A DNA stretch of 64,000 bases from Numida meleagris (taxonomy: Eukaryota; Chordata; Aves; Galliformes; Numididae), in NCBI RefSeq assembly GCF_002078875.1, contig NC_034410.1:35605506-35669505 (forward strand), read 5' to 3'. The translations under genes and the position numbers were made by a program. The notes under the pieces are model-generated. The model did no database searches, had not been told where the DNA came from, and was given only the letters and a program-made list of their open reading frames with translations. Below, in pieces: positions 22,741-35,705 of this stretch; the stretch's first letter is position 1, and each line of letters opens with the position of its first letter.

Positions 22741-25053
22741 GTAGCCTAACATAGTCAGAATTTCTTGTGTGAATGAAATAGTTAGTTCTGGAAGTATTCT
22801 CTAAAAATGTTATTATCTTCCCAGGGATATGGAGGCTAGATATATTTTTTTATATCTTCATTTTGAATATATAACTTCACCTTTATTCATAACCTTGAGT
22901 AACTTCAACTAATTTCAGATTGCTATATACATATTCTTTTAGTCTTTCATTTTCCATTTAGTGGAAATGTGATCAGTTGGTCCAAGAGTACCTTCTGTAG
23001 TGCTCCTGCTAAAAGTCTAAAATAGACCCAATACAGGACCTGCCTCTTGCTTTTTCAGAGGCCATTTGGTGATGAAATCTGCCAGCTGTCATCTCTCATG
23101 CCTGGCTTTTGCCTACCACTGTTAGTGGCATTTGCTCTCCAAATTATTTTTGGGAAGTAAGTTTCCCAGAACTAAACATTTCCCATTTTTCTCTCTTTCT
23201 CCCTAATAACAGCACTGGACTTCCCAGTCAGATCCATGATTAACCCAGAGAATTTCTATCAAGAACCCAATATTTCTAGGGTCCCATGCCAGGTCAAAGC
23301 TAAATTCTGCACAGTAAAAGAGCATTTTACTTTTTTTTTTCTTTTTTTTTTTCCCAGCTGTAAACATCAGCATCAGAAACCATGCTAAATCCTTTAACTA
23401 CAGATTTATTGTAGCTCTCCAATCACACTATGAATTTCATCCAGCCCAAACTTTCAGGAGTTAACTCAATATTTATGTGAATCTTCTTGTATTTTTAATT
23501 TCCCACTGCTGTGTACCTTGAACCAGAACATGGGAACTTAGACATAACCTTTCCTCTCCATAGAAATAGCTGTTCTAATCCTGAGCTTGTTTTGTTTTAG
23601 TTGTGTACATTCTGTCATACATGTAACATCAGCATAAAATAAATGGCTACAGCGCAAGAGAAAATGATTTCATTGTCATATTCGAACTTCAGCCAAGTAT
23701 TAAAGCTACTGATTCTGAGTGTAAGTATATTATTTTTAAATTGGTGCAAAGCAAACACAAGTTTTATTATTCATTTTATGTATGTGGCTGTTACAGACTG
23801 AATTTATGACACAGGTGCTAGGTAGCCTGGAACAAAGAGCTCTGCAAATAATGACTATGAAAAGGCCGTGCATTTCTATTTGTTATCATTCTGATTAATA
23901 AATAAACAAGCTCTCAGAACACTAGAAAGCAGAACAAAGTAGCATGCAATGATTCATTACCAGCTGGGGAAAAAAATAACAAGAAAAAAACATAAATCAA
24001 CAACTCAAGCCAGAGACAGACTGCAAGAGCCAACAATAAGGCACAATAGCAATCTGGAGGCATTAGCCTGAAGCTGGAATAGATACAAGAGCTCTCTGTG
24101 ATACACAGAGAACTCAGAGGGAACTCGGAGCTTATGCTTTTAAAGCTAAATTCTTCTCTTGCTAGCATTTGCAACAAAAAAATCAAACAGACAAAAACTC
24201 CAACATTCTTGTTTCCAGCTAGTGTCCGACAGGAAGGTAACAATAGAAATTGAGGACCTACCTTAGGTTCAGTAGGATTTTGGGGTACATCAGAGAGACT
24301 TCTTCCCTCAGGTCATAGTTTTCTGGAGCTTGGGTCCTTGTTTTGTATTCCTGCACAAGTTCTGCCATATAAATATAATTACCACAGTGTAAATATTCTA
24401 GACATGTGACAGAATTATTTTATAGGAATTCATAATAATTACTTATCTTACCTAGGTCACCATAAATAAAAATTATCTGTGATGGTCAGATTTATACTTC
24501 TTTTTTTGGGTGGGGCTGCTTTTCTTTTTGTAATTAGTTGTTTTCAGATAACTAGGGAATATGTTGCTCTGAACCTGCTCCAAGTACATGTATTAAATCT
24601 ACATTAAAATGTGTTTTATAAACCTTCATAGCAACAGTATTCACTTGTAAAAAGTCCAACTTGCCTTAGTAAGAATATTTGCTGCAAAGAACAAGAACAA
24701 GAGAGACCTGAAGGCCACTTAGACCTCGTTGGGGATATCCATGTCTATTAGTCTATTGTCAAGCTTAATTTACATTCCAGTTTGCTTGCAGAAATTTTTT
24801 GTAAAAGCAGTTACATGTTTTTCTACCTTTTTTTTTCTAAATTATGTGTTCCACTGTTCCCTATATTAAGGGTTATATTTTTCCCCAGCATTTACTGTTA
24901 AGAAAAAGTTACTTAACAAAACAGCCTCCAGTCCACCAAAGAGGGAACCTCATTATCCATCAGCACGCTTTATGGGTTCTTTGTTAAACCTAACATAGCT
25001 TCTGCTGAACATAATGAGAAAAATGGTATCTTTCTTCTTTTTACTTCTTCAAG
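22741..25053. other. intergenic, no gene seen
   Basis: T-rich run at about 23331-23355. The reverse-strand open frame at 23914-24243 has no recognisable domain. No other feature supported. Confidence 0.55.
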
Positions 25054-25106
25054 GTGTGTGACTGAACTATCAGCGATATTGATATAACTCAATATCAGTC
25101 ACACAC
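25054..25106. repeat. 12-bp perfect inverted repeat with inner arms
   Basis: GTGTGTGACTGA (25054-25065) pairs exactly with TCAGTCACACAC (25095-25106). A second pair, GATATTG (25075-25081) and CAATATC (25090-25096), lies inside and overlaps the right arm by two bases, so two alternative hairpins compete. I do not recognise a parent element. Confidence 0.8.
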
Positions 25107-28100
25107 TACTTTCCTGAAAAGAAGAATTAGATTTACACTCAAACTGGTGGGGTAAAAGGTACACTAATAACTCAAAGGCAGATACAGCAATTTATTTTAT
25201 GCACTCAAAAGCTTAAAGTTCTTATAGACTCAGATTCTACAGAAGCATGCCAATTACAGCTCACTGGTAGTTTTCAGGTGAAAGAGATTGAGCTGGAAAA
25301 TTTTGAGTTATTGAACCTGAAATGCCTTGCAGAAATATTTAAGTTGCCATAAATGTTCAACAGACACTTCCCAGACAATTAACCTAATAGTGTCTGAGCT
25401 TCCCAAATACAGTTTTCCCAGGGCAGTACCTACTGTACAGAATATCATAGATTTTCAGTCTTTGTGATTCCAAACTGTGGGGACACTGGAAATTTGGATT
25501 ATATCTCCCAGAAAGCCTTAATTCCTAATCTACATAGAGGGAGAACTCTCTATGAGAACTCAGCCTTAAAGTTTCAAATGTATATGCACATTAATAAATA
25601 CTTTAATTTCAAATAAGTAAACAAGAAAAGGATTCAAAAAGGTTTTCAAAATATCTTCTGTATGCTTCAGATAATGCTCCACCCCATTAGGTTTCTCGTA
25701 GCATAGAAATCCCAGGTGAGGACCACTCTAGTTTAAGTATCTTAATAATGTGTACTGCCTGATACTACCTCAATAAACACATGCGCCCTTCTTCATTATG
25801 CTTTTTACATCCAAACATTTAAAAAAATAACTTGGTGTTTTTCCATTAATTACTGCTATAGAGTGACTGAAAAATACTTACCACTCTAGTCTGACCTATT
25901 GTTAAGACTCTTTCTCCCTACAAGTTCTTTCAACTGAGCACGTTTGAAAGTCAAGAAAGAACACAACTTATACTAACATGTTGGCTTCAAACAGAATATT
26001 TCACTCAGATGGCTGCCAGTTAAGGCCTTACATGATTAATCTCTCCTTCTTCCACATATGCAGTCCATATGCAGTCAATATGCCGTCAGAATATACGTCC
26101 GTATTTTTTTTACATGATTCTCAAAAAAAAACCCAAAAACATTTTCAGGTAGATTTCTGATACTTTGTGTGGGTGTTGTTAACAAATTCTTATTTTTTCT
26201 TCAGTTCTTTCTTTTGATAATTCCTTGCATTTGACATCTTAAGCAATGTGCTATAGGGACAGGAGCACATATTTCTAACCTGCAAGCTTTTTTTGTTTGT
26301 TTGTCTATTCATACAATACTTTTGTCATCAGTAGCAGTTCCATGAGAAACCTGAACTGTCACAGAACAATATTTATTATTTAAGAAAAGAATCAGATTCC
26401 ACCTAGAGGAGACTCATAACAACAATAAAAAATCACCTCTGTTACCTTTGACCTTGAAAACTCTTGAGCAAACACTAAGCGCCAAATGCAGAGTGCAGTC
26501 AATTGAAGAGTTAATAAATGCCATTGCAACTGGAAACTAAAATTTCCTGAGGTACTGTCCACTTCAGGAAATCACTGAGCTTACAGTTTCCAGCAAGAGA
26601 GACAGAACTTCTAAGACTCCACTGCTGTATCAAACATTTAGATGTGCTGTTAAGACAAGTTTCTTGCTGTTTCAACAGTTCCTTTCCATTCATTTTAAAG
26701 TCAAATGTAAAAAACCTGAAAGCAGAACACTGCACATCTACCCAAAAGATAATTATTTTCAAACTTCCAGATCAGCAAAAATTTCAAAATTAATTTGTTC
26801 TTGCTCAAGACAGGACAGTCCCACCCCACCAGAGCATTCACGTTACCTGTAAAGTTCGACAAAACTCATTTATTTATTTTTGCCTTCTATGTGCTTTGGC
26901 AGCAGATGATAACTAAAATATATTTAAATTACAAATACTGCAAAGTGGGACTAAAATCTACTTCTGGGAAGTTGAACCAACCTAAGACAGAAAGAGAAAA
27001 TTCAAACTGAAATCAAAATAGGCTTACCCACCTAGAGGTGAAAGCCTTTCCTACTTTTTTCCTATGCTCTTGACTATTTTCTTTCTAATTCATTTCACAC
27101 CACACTCTGTTTCACAAATGAAGGAAACAACGAGACTCCAAATTAAGTTTCTTTAAGGAAGCCCATCAAGAACTGGATCAACATCCATTAAATTATCCCA
27201 ACACAGATTCAATGGCTCCTTTCCCAGTACAGCATGATTTGCCACTGCGATCTGTATGCATCTGTCTCAGGGATGTAAAGGATTTTGTTCTGGGTGGTCT
27301 TTGACAACCATTGTCATTTGCTTCCTAGGGAAAAATCTCCTAGTCAACTGTGATAATCCTTCAAAAGAAGAGTCACAGGAGAGGAAAGCACCAGCAATAA
27401 ACTTCTAGGGTGGGAGATACTTCTACTCCAAGAGAAGAGAGCCAGGAAAACTAAATGAGAAGCAGGAAAGCTAACATTTTTGAGGGAGCTTTGTGTGTAT
27501 TAAAAAAAAAAAAAGAGAGCAGCAGAGCTGGTGGGGAATGGTAAGAGGCAGGCAGAAGCCCAGAAAGAAACAGCCACAGCAAAATATTCTAGTAGGAAAC
27601 TATGAAAGGTTTTGACAGTCAAAATCAAAAATTCTCCAGGATTCTTGACAGCTAATAGCTGTGCAGAATTTGGCAGAAAGACACAAATGAACTGTGTGCT
27701 ATGTATTTATATAGTTTGTGACAAGACATTCTCCTAAAGCTTCCTTTCTAATAGAGAGGATACATGGCTTGCCAAAGTAGCAGCAGCACAGGCAGAAAAA
27801 GCCACTTGCCAGTGATAGCTTCCCAGCAGACTGGTGGTTGAATCAGAAACACGTTTGATGTCTCCTGAGACACACACCAGCTTCCCCTACAACTGCCCAT
27901 ACTGCCTCTCAAACTTTTCTAAGCACTTAACAAGCCAGAATGCTCTCACCTCATTTTAGTACAAGTGTGCATTGGGTGCATGTTTTTGAGTGATAGTTTG
28001 GCCACTGACACCCATGGCTTTGCACAAGTCCATCAGGAATTATGTGATCTGGATGAAAAATGCACCAGCCTCAGCACTGTGTTCCAGGTGGAGCTTATGA

Positions 28101-30910
28101 CCTTCACCCAGTTAAAATAAGAAATGGATGCAACATCTCCTACTGCTCTGCACGCAATTTGAACATTTCCTGGAGGTGATTTTGAATGCTAGTAAAACCC
28201 AAACCCTGCCACAGAGAAAGAAGTAAATCAAAATAAAAAGGGGAGTATCAATCAAGCAACAAAAGAATGTGCCTTGAAAGACAGTTGTGTTGTAAATATC
28301 TCTATAAATATGTGGATTAAAAAAATATATGTTGTGTAGGTACACAGTGGTAAGAAACTTTGAAGCAAATATATATTTTTTAAGAGTGCTTAGCAAGGTC
28401 CATTATATCTAGTTCAAATTGTTTTTTAATATCATGCCATCATGGAAGATATTTCGGCCTGACAAACAGCCAGCACAACAATACATGAAGACAGCATTTT
28501 GTGGCCCTTCTCCTGGCTGCTGTTAGCATTCTGTTCTTTTCACAGCCCCCATTCTGCTCCTTAAAGTCCATCTGGTAGTGTGTTACTGGTGAGATCCACA
28601 GTCTAAATCACACTCCCAATGTGATCTTTATTTACACAGGTGAACTCCTGCTTTCACAGGTGAACTTTTTGCTTTTCTTTTGTACTAAATGGATGATGAT
28701 GAGGTTCAAGGAAGCTGTACATTTCTGTCATGACCCTTAAAAGGTTTATGAACTTCAATAAAATAATAAAAATAACAATGTCTTCTCTGTGACCTTTTCT
28801 CCCTTTACCACACATCCCATTGTCACTGTCTTCCTTACTACAATTTTCATTTTAAATTTTTCACTTCCAAATAATCTCAATTTTTTTTAAAATAATAAAC
28901 ACTACCAAGAAGAGTAATCCAGGTCCAAAACCACTTCTAGCTCATTCATGCACTCCTAGCAAGTGATTTTTATTAGTGCTTTGTAGTAACACAGCTGTAC
29001 ACAATTTTTGTGTGGTATTTAAAAAGACTCAATTTTTTCGTCTTTTTTCTTCATCTTCTGGTATCAATGAAAGAAGGTTCCACTTCTATGGTTTTTTGCA
29101 TGATAATCTACTTTAATGGGTATATTTGTGTTTTTTAAATACCTTTCTCCATAACACAAGACTATCTTTTTCTTAATGACCTGCATGGTACAAATATATC
29201 TCTTTGAGTTGTGTTAGCGTAATCAGCTGAGTTACAGTACTTGAGCACATTATACTTCCTTAAGCTTCCAGTGATTGACTGTCAAAGGAGCTAGACATAA
29301 TTCAGTTGTGAATTTGCACAGACTACACACCACCGATACTCAGCTCTGAATAACTGACAGACAACAAAAAGAGCATTACTTGCATTAACATTTTACTTGA
29401 TGTACTTAAATCTATCCTGAGAAATTTGTTTTGAAAGAGATTAAGTACTCCGAGTGGAATACCTTGTCTGTTGCTATGCTTGCCAGTACTTACAGTAAAG
29501 GGATTATTGGTTAAGTTTAAAGAAATGTGTTCATTTAACTTCTGTATTTGACATTTGAATGTTTTTAGTGATTTGCTGTAAAATACATATTGCAAAAAGC
29601 ATAGCTGATCTCCTTTCTGTGGAAGAAATCAGCAGATGAAGTCTGTTGGCAAATTTGCAAAGAAGATAGAGTGAAAAACACATACTCTTGAAATTCACAG
29701 CACTTTTATGGTGTTCAGGGGTTATTTTTAATTACAGCAGTATTGTCAAGTGGTGCCATATGGCAGTTGTATGTAATACATCCCTGTAACCTTCTGATAG
29801 GAGAGAAAAAACGTGCCAACTTTAGCACTTCCTATAGAGATGGGTCTTCTTGATCTGTGATCATCACTAATGCTGTCAAAGAGGATGCTTCGGGGCTCCG
29901 TCCCTCCCATCTTCCTTCAAGTAACTCTCCTTTTCCAAATGAAAATTTCCAGGTGAGCAATAAAGCTAAAAATCCTTCCCCTTCTTTATAATGGTCTCAG
30001 TTATTTGCTTGCTGACCTGACCTTACTAAAAATCAGTCCGAAGACTTATGGGGTGTTTTACTTTGGTGAAGTGAAGTAAAAAGTCAGTCCCACTCCACAG
30101 CATTTCTTCTTTTTTGAGCACCATACTATGAACAAATGAGCAGGTACTGTTCAGTCTTGGCCTCATGGCACTGGCCACATTCAGACTCACAACAAACTAC
30201 ACTTGCTGAGACTGCATTTAGCTCAGGATCCAGCCTAAGAGAAAGTCAGCCTGAAAAGGCTGTTTGGGGCTGCTTGTGAGCAAGAATAGTTTCCAAATAA
30301 TGGACAGCTGATTGTCAATCATTAACACAATTTCTTGTAGTTCACTTACAAGAGACTTCCTAAACAACCAGACACAGAGTGAGAACCTAAGTGATATGAA
30401 CAGCTTGTTCGGCTCTAATTTCACATAACATTATAATGACCATAAGAAAAAGAAATGCTGTACTCTACAATTGAAAAACAAGTTTATTAAAAAAAAAGTC
30501 TCAATAGAAAGATATTTAAGGCTACTAAAAAAAAAAAAAAAAGTAAATACTTGAAGATCAGAGAGGCTTACCAGAATGTAAGTCATAAAACTCACACAAT
30601 ATTTGTTGAAAATCATCATGCACAATGAGGCATTGAATCAGTCCACCACCAAATAACTTCATATCAGTGCACTAATTTACGCATCGTGAAAGATGCAAAG
30701 ATTTTAATCTACAGGCAGAGCATCATAAAAAGAACAAAAATCCCGACTTCGTTTAATTTTACTATATGTTGTAATATATATGTAATCAAAATAAATTGAA
30801 ATTGATAAATTTTCCATTTTTGTTTTTTATTAACATAAGTTTGGCTTCCCACGACCAGTGTTGTTACAGATATTACATGTATTTCATAAAGAAATACTTT
30901 ATTGAAAGCT
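25107..30910. other. intergenic, no gene seen
   Basis: Contains a small 11-bp-period repeat at 26054-26087, an A run followed by GAGAG near 27501-27518 and a pair of cacaggtgaact motifs near 28634-28670. No exon or known element is supported. Confidence 0.55.
26054..26087. repeat. short tandem repeat, 11-bp period
   Basis: Three degenerate units: catatgcagt, catatgcagt and aatatgccgt, each with a one- or two-base spacer. Confidence 0.7.
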
Positions 30911-30993
30911 AGAAAGAGAAAAAGAGAGGAAGGAAGGAAGGAAGGAAGGGAGGGAAGGAGGGAGAGAGGAAGGGAGGGAGGAGGGGGAAAAAG
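30911..30993 (+). repeat. GGAA/GGGA purine microsatellite
   Basis: Uninterrupted purines on the + strand with (GGAA)n then GGGA-type variants. GGAA is the ETS-factor core, so clustered ETS binding is possible; I have no evidence that it acts as a regulatory element. Confidence 0.9.
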
Positions 30994-31682
30994 CACAGAG
31001 AACAAATGCAAGAAAATGCAGAGAAATTTAACAAGAAATGTGGTATCTCCTTCAGCTGGCTAACCTGCTTAATTATATGGCTGCTTCTTCACTCACTCAC
31101 AAAATGTTAGATTGCAGATTTCAATTTTCAAAACAAAACAACAATGACATGGTGTTATCAGAAAAGACATTGCATTAGCCTAAAGCCATTTCAAACAGAC
31201 AAAAATTCACCGAAATAACTGAGGATCTGAATGCCACCTTGTTACTCAGTTCTACCATGCCAAGAAATAAGATGTGAAAAAAAAAACAACAAAACAACAA
31301 CAAAACATAAAATATCACAACTCATGTATTCTGTTGTTATTTTTCTAAGGTCTGTTAATGCTCATTAGTTAGGGAGCTGCAGATCTCTGAAGTCCTGGGC
31401 TCTGCCTTTGTCACCTTTGAGTACTTACTAAATTTCCATGCACAACCTCTCCTTTTGACACATCTGTATACTGCTGATATTATCACAAACTTCCTCTTCC
31501 TTTTTCCCTGCAGTCCTTCTCGCAGGTTGATCAGCAACGTTTTCTTGGCATCCACTGCTCTTCACTATTAAGCAGAGTAACTGTTCTTTAAGACTCACAA
31601 GTTTCATTTCTTTTCATGAGAAATTTGGTTTCAAATTGTAAACACTTGAGCCCATTTCATAGGCACAAGAGATAATCTCACA
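30994..31682. other. intergenic, no gene seen
   Basis: AT-rich, with an A/C simple tract at about 31278-31305. No gene or recognised element. Confidence 0.6.
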
Positions 31683-31688
31683 GTTTCC
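31683..31688. repeat. target-site duplication, left copy
   Basis: GTTTCC, repeated exactly at 32017-32022 on the other side of the LTR. Six bases is the duplication length typical of alpharetrovirus-like and class II elements. Confidence 0.7.
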
Positions 31689-32016
31689 TGTCGCAACACG
31701 CACGCTGAAGTCACACGCTATACCAATATGGTTATCTCATAGTGCTTAGTTTATTGCAATTTGACTACAACATTTATAGAGCATCAGGTAGGCGTTGTGC
31801 GCTACAACACTGCTAATTGGACAGCGGATGTCATTGCATAGACATTCTTACGGTTAGATAGTGGTTAGCAGTCCCAGAAAGCACATCCTGGAGGTGTAGC
31901 TGCTCGACCTTGCAACACAGCAGCTGTCCCTCATTTCAGGCCTCCAAGAACACTCCAGAGATTACTCAAGCATGTCCTAATAAAGATGCCCGTTGTACGT
32001 CAAATGCTTCTCCACA
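31689..32016 (-). mobile_element. solo LTR, alpharetrovirus-like layout
   Basis: The 328-bp element runs from TG to CA ends (tgtcgcaaca on the left, ccaca on the right). Read on the - strand it has a TATA box (TATAAA at 31778-31773) and, about 20 bases further, an AATAAA signal (31755-31750), leaving about 60 bases to the LTR end. A poly(A) signal so near the TATA box, around the U3/R border, is the compact layout known from alpharetroviruses. It is flanked by GTTTCC on both sides, so it looks like a solo LTR left by recombination. No internal viral gene is present. I cannot name the subfamily. Confidence 0.75.
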
Positions 32017-32022
32017 GTTTCC
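32017..32022. repeat. target-site duplication, right copy
   Basis: GTTTCC, matching 31683-31688. In both places it follows CACA, so a few bases of the similarity beyond six could be chance. Confidence 0.7.
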
Positions 32023-35000
32023 TACTCAACAGAGTACACCCAGCATGACAAATCAGAGCAATGTCTCTTCAGCTTTATGGCAGTACGTTTTATACTTGAG
32101 ATGATAAAAGTTGCTCTGACCACTAGCTCTTGGGCCTTGAGAAAGCCCACAGGAATGTGAGTGAGGTCCATTCAAGGTGAACTAAGATAGTCTTTGGTGA
32201 ACAAGCCTTGTTCTCAACTAATACAAATCACAAGATAATAAACCGTTAGTAATCATGCATCAGATTATCTACAAAAATAGAACTCTTATGGCAATTAAAA
32301 ATTTCTACAGAAAGTTACACTACTAGCCTTCCTAACATATCCCTTTCTTAAAATATCTTTCCTCACAGATACTATATTTCTTCTTAAAATCTTATCAACA
32401 GACTATATATGCACATCAGCAACTTCCTTCTTGCACTGAGAAGTGATGTATGACTGTACAACAGAAGCTGCAATAGCATGTGCTTGGCTCTGCAGTTTTG
32501 ATTTATTACATTAAGTTGAGAGAAAAGAAAGGTTACCATAAAGTGCCTTAGCACATATGTTCAGAGTTATTTTTAGACTAGCAGAGATTTAATCTAAGAA
32601 AGCAGGTTGGTTTATGCTGTGCTGTGTAGCACTGTAGACTGCAGACTTGAACATACCCAGAGAGTCTATAATCTACATGATTTCATTAAAAAAGTGAATT
32701 AAATAGAAATGATACAACAGGGAAATATTCATAATTACTGCTGTATTGTCAGACATCTGCCAACAACTGTTCAATACTGTGAAGAGCACCAAGATGTTCT
32801 CAATGCCATTATTGTTAATTAAACTTAAATTGACACATGCCATGTTTGGGAAAGATGATTTTTACTTGTATCATAAGCTGCTTGAGAATTTAAAATCACA
32901 AGAAAACAATTTTATTTTATTTTTTCCATTACAGACTGGCAGTATTTAGCAAACATTCATTTTTTTGTTCTAATACATAACTTGGAGGTGGAAGAAAATG
33001 ACAGGCTTAACTGAATTTCCACTAATGTACTCAAGAGATGCAAAAGTGATGATAGCATTGCATAGAGGTCCAGGCAAATGCTTGTAATAAGAAGATCCAA
33101 CACTTATCTCTTTTCAGTCATTCAGCTACTAAATTTGGGCCAGTGACATTGAAATTGTCAATCCCTAGTGTTTGTTTCAACCTAAAATTTATTAATTTGT
33201 TTGGGACAAGCTTATGAGAGAAGATTTTTGGTTTTCCACAATGTGATGAAGTCTTTTTCTGTGGCTAAGTTAGGAACACTCTGTATAGTAATTTACTAAT
33301 GCCTATCCCTTAAAACAGAAGCAATGCATACAACAGCAGCAATATACCTGGAGAAGATACAAAATAGTTTCAAAGAGGTACAATTAAGAGCATCCTAGAG
33401 AGGAAAATATGATGTATGTTCATGATAATTCCCACACAATCTAAATTCTGGCCACTTTCCAATTTTGATTGCTAGAATTTGTAAACTTATATTGCTCATC
33501 ATTGCGACATACTGAAGGGAAAATTACTTTTAAACCACCATCAATTTCTTCTTCTTTTTTTTTTTTTTACCTAGGGCTTTACTTCTCAAGAGGGGTGCCA
33601 GCTGTCCTATTGCTATATCTGCACTTCTGAGTGTTACAGCGCTAGCTTAAGTAAACTGAGAAACAAGATCCATAGCCCAAGTTTTATAAATTCAGTTGTC
33701 TAACAACATAGCAGTACTGCTTACCTCACACCACCATTAACAAAAGCCCCAGTGCTGCAGCGTTACCAAAGTTGAGAGTGATGGTTAACCAGTTAACCTC
33801 AGAGAAGGCAAAGCAGCTCTGCTGCAGGTTCCACAGGGAAGCTCTGGGCAGTGAAGATCATCTTGAAGGATATCTTTGACCTGCCTCCAAGCAAACTGCA
33901 TTGTCATCCATGAAACACTGCAAAATACTGCTAATGATTCAAGGTACGATCCCAAGCTCCAACACTTGCTTCCAGGCAAACAACAAACTGGCTGAGGAAA
34001 ATGAGGTGACTATACTGTTCTGTTCATAGTTCTTTTGACATCAGCTTGGGGATATCTACTTTGTACCATGTTGTACAGTGCAGATGTGCCCACAGAGATT
34101 TTGATGTTGTTAATGTCTAATTAGATGAAAGTTTTAGTGTTCATTTCAAAGACTGTCATATGTCAAATCTAAACAAAGAAAGACTGGATATAATGCTCTA
34201 ACATTTAAAAATGCCTATTATTGTCCATCATTCCAAAAACTTTACTTCACATCAGTGAACTATATTTTTCTGAATGTGTTTCCCTCCTCCAGTACTTCTA
34301 TTCCATTCTAATTACGACTGCACAATAACTACTGTTTGTGAAAAGGAATATTTTAGGACTTCTCTAATTAGAAACTTGGAAGTATTAGGGACATAGTAGT
34401 GTTTATTACTAGGAAAAGAAGCATCTTCTTGTTCTCTTTCCTTTGTATCTCTGAGGAAAATACTTGATTCAGTGAAATTGGCTAGAGACACATCACAAAT
34501 CTTCCTCCGGGATATGCGTTACTGCAGTACAGTGTGTTCCTTTCAGCCCATTACTATCCCCACTGGATTTGGGGCCAAAAATAAACTTGAAAGGAATTCA
34601 AAGTCTAAGTCTTATTTAAAAGGTTGTTGGATCTCCAAAAAACTAGCAGATGTTCCTGCCTCCTTTAACTTCTCTTATCCTTCCACCTCTGGTAACTAAT
34701 TTTAATCAGGTTAGTAATTGTAATGAAATATCAATCATTACATAAACATGAAAACATTTTACAGGGCTTTAAAAATCTGTACGTTCTGTGTCCCTCTGCC
34801 AAACAGTAACAGATGTTCAGTCAGCTTTGAAACAGATCAGTGACACTAGTATAAATGCTTGTTTATGTTCATCAGTTCCTGAACATAAATGAAGTTAGAT
34901 CTGGTCGTAATCTTTTTTGACAAGATATACTGGGTCTGATGGGGAAGAAATGTTAGAAAATATTAATTTATTGTATAAAAAAATGTTGTCAGTGCTGATT

Positions 35001-35682
35001 TTAATGCACTGGGAATTATTTTTCACAGTCAATACAAAGCTTCTAAACAAAATGAGCAATTTCTTTATTTTCAAAACAGTTTCATACTCAGAAATACTCA
35101 GAAATTTGTATGCCTTGGAGCACTGCATTGCTCCCAAGTAATGATCCTCAGTTCTATTAAACTACTTCATTTTTTTCTCACAATGCTCAAATACTATTCT
35201 AACAATATGTGAGTATTTGAATGGCAGTTCAGACGAACAAAGCCACTAGAAGGAATTTTGCAAAGTCAAACTAACGGCTCTGCCATACTAACATGCTATG
35301 CACATTGATCATAAATGTGTTAAGGAAAGACATTATAAACTACTCATATGAAGCCCTGAATTTAAAGCACTTGTTAAAATTGTTTTAAGTCACAATTATA
35401 AGGCAAATATTTGAACTATACTGACAGGTATTGGACATCGCAATAAAAATTGCTGAAGAACAGTTATCCACATGCATGTTCATTCTCATTTATATCCTAT
35501 CCTTTAATGAAAGAATAGATAGCTTCACGTGGCCTTGCATTTATCAGAGGAATTATCCCATATGTGTATTTCTGATGTGGAACCACCAATACCTATTTTG
35601 ATCAGGTGCCACAGAACTTAGGATTCACTTAAATTTTACCCTCACTTTTCTTACAGAAACTGCACAGGGATTAACACCTCTC
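32023..35682. other. intergenic, no gene seen
   Basis: AT-rich non-coding sequence. T run at about 33557-33569. No exon or repeat family recognised. Confidence 0.55.
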
Positions 35683-35705
35683 CACCCCTCCCCCCCTCCC
35701 CCCCC
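35683..35705 (+). repeat. C-rich tract
   Basis: Runs of C broken by single T. A similar tract is at 53479-53500. Confidence 0.85.

Noticed and set aside
23914..24243. 109-residue reverse-strand open frame
   Set aside because: Hydrophobic composition arises from AT-rich codons; no known protein family and no gene context.
32023..32250. Internal retroviral region continuing to the right of the 31.7 kb LTR
   Set aside because: The exact GTTTCC duplication at 32017 marks the end of the element, and no viral protein motif follows.
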